Virus record (IMG/VR): IMGVR_UViG_3300021091_005922
Coordinates: 1-34,330 of that record
Source of the DNA: a virus
Strand: one strand, 5' to 3'
DNA: 34,330 bases
How positions within the stretch are numbered: position 1 is the first letter of the stretch; each line of letters starts with the position of its first letter. The translations under genes and the position numbers were made by a program. Positions 32,965-34,330 of the stretch are shown here, piece by piece. The notes under the pieces are model-generated. The model saw nothing but the letters and a program-made list of their open reading frames with translations. It was not told the DNA's origin and did no database searches.

Positions 32965-33319
32965 CGACGTACTCAAATATTACAACCCGTTTTGCATATT
33001 GTTTTCCTACTATTTTTTCAAGCGTATAATCTCCTCCTTTGACCAAGATATCTGGTTTTAAATGAGATAATAAAACTTCAGGTGTATCTTCTTCAAAAAT
33101 GATGACTTCGTCTACAAACTTGATAGATTCTAAAACAACCTTTCTAGATTGTTGATCATTTATTGGTCTTGTTTTCCCTTTTAGCCTTTTTACGCTTTTA
33201 TCACTATTCAAACCCACTACTACTCGTCCATTTTTAGATATTTTTTTACATTCTTCAAGAAGTTTAATATGTCCTAAATGAATGATATCAAAACATCCAT
33301 TTGTAAAAACAGTAATCAT
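32906..33319 (-). CDS. rfaE2: Heptose-1-phosphate adenylyltransferase, RfaE2/HldE C-domain-like
   Basis: 137 residues from the ATG at 33319, whose ATGA overlaps the stop of the GT9 gene; a TTG at 33340 would be less likely. The nucleotidyltransferase signature is TNGCFDIIHLGHIKLLEE with the HxGH motif, GLNSDKSVKRLKGKTRP follows, and LKPDILVKGGDYTLEKI with KGGDY is the RfaE2-type substrate region. In E. coli the equivalent domain is fused C-terminally to the kinase; here it is a free protein encoded upstream of the kinase. It would activate heptose-1-phosphate to ADP-heptose. A cytidylyltransferase function on another polyol phosphate is the alternative. Confidence 0.88.
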   Translation of the reverse strand: MITVFTNGCFDIIHLGHIKLLEECKKISKNGRVVVGLNSDKSVKRLKGKTRPINDQQSRKVVLESIKFVDEVIIFEEDTPEVLLSHLKPDILVKGGDYTLEKIVGKQYAKRVVIFEYVDGYSTTNIIKKSVSNFGDR

Positions 33320-34161
33320 AATAAAAATTTCTTTGCGCAATCAACAATTTCTTTTTCATCATGATTGTTAACTGCATTCCAACAATCTTGACATCTAATT
33401 TTATTTCCACATGGACCATGATTTTCATGAATCCAAAAATTAAAATTTGATGGATAAGCAACCATGTCAGGATGTTGATAACCTGTAATTAAAACTATGG
33501 ATTTCGTTTTCATGGCTTGAGAAGCATGAGTTAATCCACCTTCTGTAGAAAGAAATAGTTGAGAAGATTCTATTATTCCTGCGCAAGTTCTAAATGTTGT
33601 TTTTGAAGTAATGTCAATGACATTTTTTAAAATATTTTTTGATTGACCTACTTGAACTACTGTTGTGTAATTACATAACTCATCAACAATTTTTTGCCAT
33701 TTTTCAAATGGATACTCTCTATTACACGTATATTCATTATTTGAATGAGGCTCTATAGCAATAAATTTTCTATCGCCTATTTGATCTTTAATTAAAGAAT
33801 TTACTTCTTTTTTTTCTTCTTCTGTCAAATAAATTCTACATTGTAGATCTTTTATGCTTTTTTGGATTCCATAAAATTCTAAAATTTGACATATGATATG
33901 TTTATCGTATCTATGCTTTGCAAATTTAGGTGTATCAATTTTACAATAGTTTGTTTCTTTTCTATTTAACGGAATGATTATGTAATCACCTTCATGAGAT
34001 TCTTCGATAACGTTAACGATTGAAGGATTATTGTAAAATATAGGACTGGATATCAATTTTGCATGTTGACCATGCATCTCTACAGGAAGTATTTTTTTTC
34101 CTGTAATTGAATGAATCTCATGAAACGCGGCGGTCCATGTCAAATATCCACCTAAGCCCAT
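33316..34161 (-). CDS. GT9-type glycosyltransferase (heptosyltransferase-like)
   Basis: 281 residues. The start MGLGGYLTWTAAFHEIHSIT fits the first helix and Gly loop of family GT9, FIAIEPHSNNEYTC at 133-146 is the start of the C-terminal donor domain, and FLSTEGGLTHASQAM at 203-217 the E/D-GG-x-x-H donor motif. A C-terminal cluster of cysteines (GPCGNKIRCQDCWN) is unusual for classical WaaC/WaaF. With ADP-heptose-type genes downstream, a heptosyl transfer is a reasonable inference. The start shares one base with the stop of the cupin gene (TAATG). Confidence 0.85.
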   Translation of the reverse strand: MGLGGYLTWTAAFHEIHSITGKKILPVEMHGQHAKLISSPIFYNNPSIVNVIEESHEGDYIIIPLNRKETNYCKIDTPKFAKHRYDKHIICQILEFYGIQKSIKDLQCRIYLTEEEKKEVNSLIKDQIGDRKFIAIEPHSNNEYTCNREYPFEKWQKIVDELCNYTTVVQVGQSKNILKNVIDITSKTTFRTCAGIIESSQLFLSTEGGLTHASQAMKTKSIVLITGYQHPDMVAYPSNFNFWIHENHGPCGNKIRCQDCWNAVNNHDEKEIVDCAKKFLL

Positions 34162-34330
34162 TAGTCACCTTTTTGTAATCTATAACTGTCTTCATCAAAA
34201 TGTTGCGTTGAAAACTCAAACATAACAGTATCTTCGATTGCTTCCATTTGATGAACCAAACCAGGATGTATTTCTTTAACATCACCAGGAGACAACACTA
34301 CGTTTTCTGTTTTATCACCATCTATGAACG
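34161..34330 (-). CDS. Cupin-fold protein, partial (5' end outside window)
   Basis: Reading into the window from the right edge gives 55 residues and the stop TAA at 34163-34161. The end of the protein contains VVLSPGDVKEIHPGLVHQME and MFEFSTQHFDEDSYRL, a small beta-barrel pattern with the spaced His and Glu residues of cupins such as sugar-nucleotide epimerases/isomerases and WbuC-like proteins. Only the C-terminus is visible, so the reaction cannot be named. It is translationally coupled to the GT9 gene and thus belongs to the glycan cluster. Confidence 0.7.
   Translation of the reverse strand, partial: FIDGDKTENVVLSPGDVKEIHPGLVHQMEAIEDTVMFEFSTQHFDEDSYRLQKGD

Noticed and set aside
33320-33340. 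TTG-started N-terminal extension of the RfaE2-like protein (similar cases at 6196, 8496, 19828 and 32976)
   Set aside because: In each case an ATG closer to the conserved first motif exists; three of the five (6175, 19804, 33319) sit at coupled junctions with the upstream stop. The extensions only add unrelated residues.
1-34330. CRISPR array, tRNA, integrase, transposase or insertion sequence
   Set aside because: No repeated spacer pattern, no cloverleaf-like gene-free region and no matching protein were seen.

Overview
The window looks like part of the genome of a large T4-like, contractile-tailed phage, probably marine. It holds late structural genes (baseplate hub/spike, gp25-like and gp6-like wedge proteins) and a T4 gp55-type late sigma factor, followed by about 21 kb of sugar-nucleotide and glycosyltransferase genes. 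Every gene I can support is on the minus strand, so transcription runs from position 34330 towards position 1. Most junctions are ATGA, TAATG or TGATG overlaps or gaps under 20 bases. The longest stretch without a gene is 57 bases (8488-8544), and I see no RNA gene, integrase, insertion sequence or CRISPR array. The assignment to T4-like phages rests on recognising protein families by eye, not on a database search.

Region 1 (1-12.0 kb) is the tail and baseplate block. In transcription order it has a gp5-like spike with an OB-type fold and a beta-helical tail, a 645-residue virion protein, gp25-like wedge, gp6-like wedge, a DNRLRE-like adhesin-type protein, a 1170-residue protein with two LamG-like domains, a 300-residue protein, and the start of a protein with a very short collagen-like stretch. 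Region 2 (12.0-13.5 kb) holds a short helical protein, the gp55-like sigma factor and a small membrane-anchored coiled-coil protein.

Region 3 (13.5-31.6 kb) is a glycan-building island. It encodes glycosyltransferases of several folds, a UDP-glucose-dehydrogenase-like protein lacking the C-terminal domain, a CDP-paratose/tyvelose 2-epimerase-like protein, a GDP-mannose-3,5-epimerase-like protein, a DegT aminotransferase with a GNAT acetyltransferase next to it, and two paralogous NodU/CmcH-type O-carbamoyltransferases bracketing five glycosyltransferase-like genes. One non-glycan gene sits inside it, a Cas4/AddB-like PD-(D/E)XK nuclease with four iron-sulfur-type cysteines. Its start codon lies in the loop of a perfect 14-bp inverted repeat.

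Region 4 (31.6-34.3 kb) is visibly more AT-rich and looks like an ADP-heptose module: a HAD phosphatase, a RfaE1-type kinase, a RfaE2-type nucleotidyltransferase (these two overlap by 59 bases in different frames), a GT9 heptosyltransferase-like protein and a cupin cut by the window edge. Together, regions 3 and 4 could build and attach a carbamoylated, amino-sugar- and possibly heptose-containing glycan. Whether the acceptor is the host surface, the virion or the phage DNA cannot be decided from sequence.
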